The notes under the pieces are model-generated. The model had not been told where the DNA came from, did no database searches, and saw only the letters and a list, made by a program, of their open reading frames with translations. From an uncultured Clostridia bacterium (GTDB taxonomy: Bacteria > Bacillota > Clostridia > Oscillospirales > Acutalibacteraceae), in assembly GCA_947171615.1 (NCBI GenBank), contig CAMVYG010000040.1, positions 1 through 14,208 of the forward strand: 14,208 nucleotides of DNA, given 5' to 3'. Below are positions 13,604 to 14,208 of this stretch, piece after piece (position 1 is the stretch's first letter; every line of letters starts with the position of its first letter). The position numbers and the translations under genes are program-made.

Positions 13604-13630
13604 CAGTTGCCGGCGGTTAGTTATTAGAAA
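13603..13630 (+). repeat. Heptamer repeat after the pnp hairpin
   Basis: Two clear units, TTAGTTA (13617-13623) and TTAGAAA (13624-13630), are preceded in the same phase by TCAGTTG (13603-13609) and a degenerate unit. It is the same family as the arrays after infB, nrnA and truB. Confidence 0.6.
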
Positions 13631-13703
13631 AAGACAAAAGTTTATGCCGCCTTATCCAGCCGTTGGCCGTACTTTGAAATGCTCTCTTTGCCTAACTAAG
13701 AAG

Positions 13704-13734
13704 CCAGCCGTATGCCTTTCCGGCATACGGCTGG
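13704..13734 (-). terminator. Hairpin terminator for the minus-strand small genes
   Basis: A perfect 13-bp stem CCAGCCGTATGCC/GGCATACGGCTGG has a 5-nt loop. On the minus strand it lies 22 nt after the stop of the last small gene and is followed by CTTCTTAG, a weak T-rich tail. The remaining bases 13631-13703 show nothing else I can support. Confidence 0.6.
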
Positions 13735-13756
13735 GGAGCTGGGACATTTCTTGCTT

Positions 13757-13996
13757 TTAATCCGAAAATAACGTTTTGGGGGGCTCGATTCCTAATTTAA
13801 TATAATTTTCTTTTGTGAAACGAGACATAGGAATCTTATGCTCAATAGAATAATCCCTTAGTTTGGCAAAATCTCTTTCCCACTCAGGATCCTTTTCCAA
13901 TTCCCAAGGCGGAATCACATAGCCTCCGGCTCTTTCTGCCAGATCATCTAAATCTTCTATTTCTACTTTTTCATTGCTTGCCGGTATCTTTTTTAT
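13757..13996 (-). CDS. Small paralogous protein, downstream copy, with ATA in place of a start codon
   Basis: Unrecognised family. Read from ATA at 13996 the product is 79 residues: KKIPASNEKVEIE, then DLDDLAERAGGYVIPPWELE, then a charged region and MSRFTKENYIKLGIEPP near the end. About two-thirds of aligned residues match the neighbouring copy. An in-frame TAG at 14009-14011 closes the frame upstream, and no ATG, GTG or TTG lies between it and the conserved block; the first later candidates (GTG, TTG) fall inside it. AGGAG (14006-14010) lies exactly 9 nt before the ATA, and the codons after it read like a natural M-K-K-I start. So it is either a gene with a rare ATA start or one recently silenced by ATG to ATA. 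AT-rich relative to the housekeeping genes; no membrane segment or signal peptide. Confidence 0.65.
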   Translation of the reverse strand: MKKIPASNEKVEIEDLDDLAERAGGYVIPPWELEKDPEWERDFAKLRDYSIEHKIPMSRFTKENYIKLGIEPPKTLFSD

Positions 13997-14012
13997 CTTT
14001 CCTATCTCCTAA

Positions 14013-14208
14013 TTATGAGTCCAATTCTTCCGGAGGCTTAATTCCCATTTTACGATAATCTTCTTTCGTAAACTTTGACATACAAATGTTATGCTTCAAA
14101 GAATATTGACGCATAATGGTAAACGCTTTTTCTCCTTCTGGATTGCTTTCCAATTCCCAAGGCGGAATCACATAGCCACCAGCTTTTTCTGCCAGATCAT
14201 CCAAATCT
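14013..14208 (-). CDS. Small paralogous protein, upstream copy, 5'-truncated by the window edge
   Basis: Unrecognised family. The visible 65 codons encode DLDDLAEKAGGYVIPPWELE, a Glu/Asn-rich stretch, YSLKHNICMSKFTKEDYRKMGIKPPEELDS and a TAA at 14013-14015. A TTG at 14204 is in frame but aligns inside the conserved block of the second copy, so the true start lies beyond the window. It is 16 nt upstream of the second copy on the same strand, so the two are probably co-transcribed. Tandem small cytoplasmic paralogues of this kind are often immunity or antitoxin-type proteins, but nothing in the sequence proves that. Confidence 0.7.
   Translation of the reverse strand, partial: DLDDLAEKAGGYVIPPWELESNPEGEKAFTIMRQYSLKHNICMSKFTKEDYRKMGIKPPEELDS

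Overview
The window looks like a chromosomal segment from a moderately GC-rich, spore-forming Clostridia-type Firmicute. The evidence is a spoVT gene, the Gram-positive order rimP-nusA-ylxR-ylxQ-infB-rbfA-nrnA-truB-ribF-rpsO-pnp, strong AGGAGG-like ribosome binding sites, and RimP, NusA and IF2 proteins of Gram-positive type. The exact genus cannot be read from the sequence; an Oscillospiraceae-like gut organism is a guess.

Layout. spoVT (55-594) stands alone at the left edge. A clear sigma-A promoter (690-718) and a GNRA-capped terminator-like hairpin (744-772) lead into the translation and transcription operon: rimP, nusA, ylxR/rnpM, ylxQ, infB, rbfA, nrnA, truB, and ribF after a long gap. 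These genes act in ribosome maturation (RimP, RbfA), transcription elongation and termination (NusA), RNase P modulation (YlxR), RNA binding (YlxQ), initiation (IF2), nanoRNA and pAp turnover (NrnA), tRNA pseudouridine-55 (TruB) and FMN/FAD synthesis (RibF). A bidirectional terminator (9707-9750) separates ribF from a convergent gene for a predicted exported protein of unknown function. That gene diverges from rpsO. rpsO has its own promoter (10800-10828) and a strongly folded 5' leader, and is followed by an intergenic terminator and pnp.

Right edge. After pnp come a 17-bp perfect hairpin and then, on the minus strand, two AT-rich tandem paralogous small genes of unknown function. The second has no standard start codon but has an ideal Shine-Dalgarno in front of an ATA codon. 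This block looks accessory compared with the housekeeping genes.

Intergenic repeats are the most unusual content. A heptanucleotide tandem repeat (consensus roughly YTRGTTG, such as TTAGTTG) occurs at five places. It supplies the stop codon of infB and of nrnA, runs for nine in-phase units after truB, appears in reverse orientation upstream of ribF, and follows pnp. Between the two oppositely oriented arrays in the 786-bp truB-ribF gap lie two MITE-like inverted-repeat elements (8158-8337 and 8349-8578) and a further structured block. I see no CRISPR array, tRNA, rRNA or intact transposase gene.
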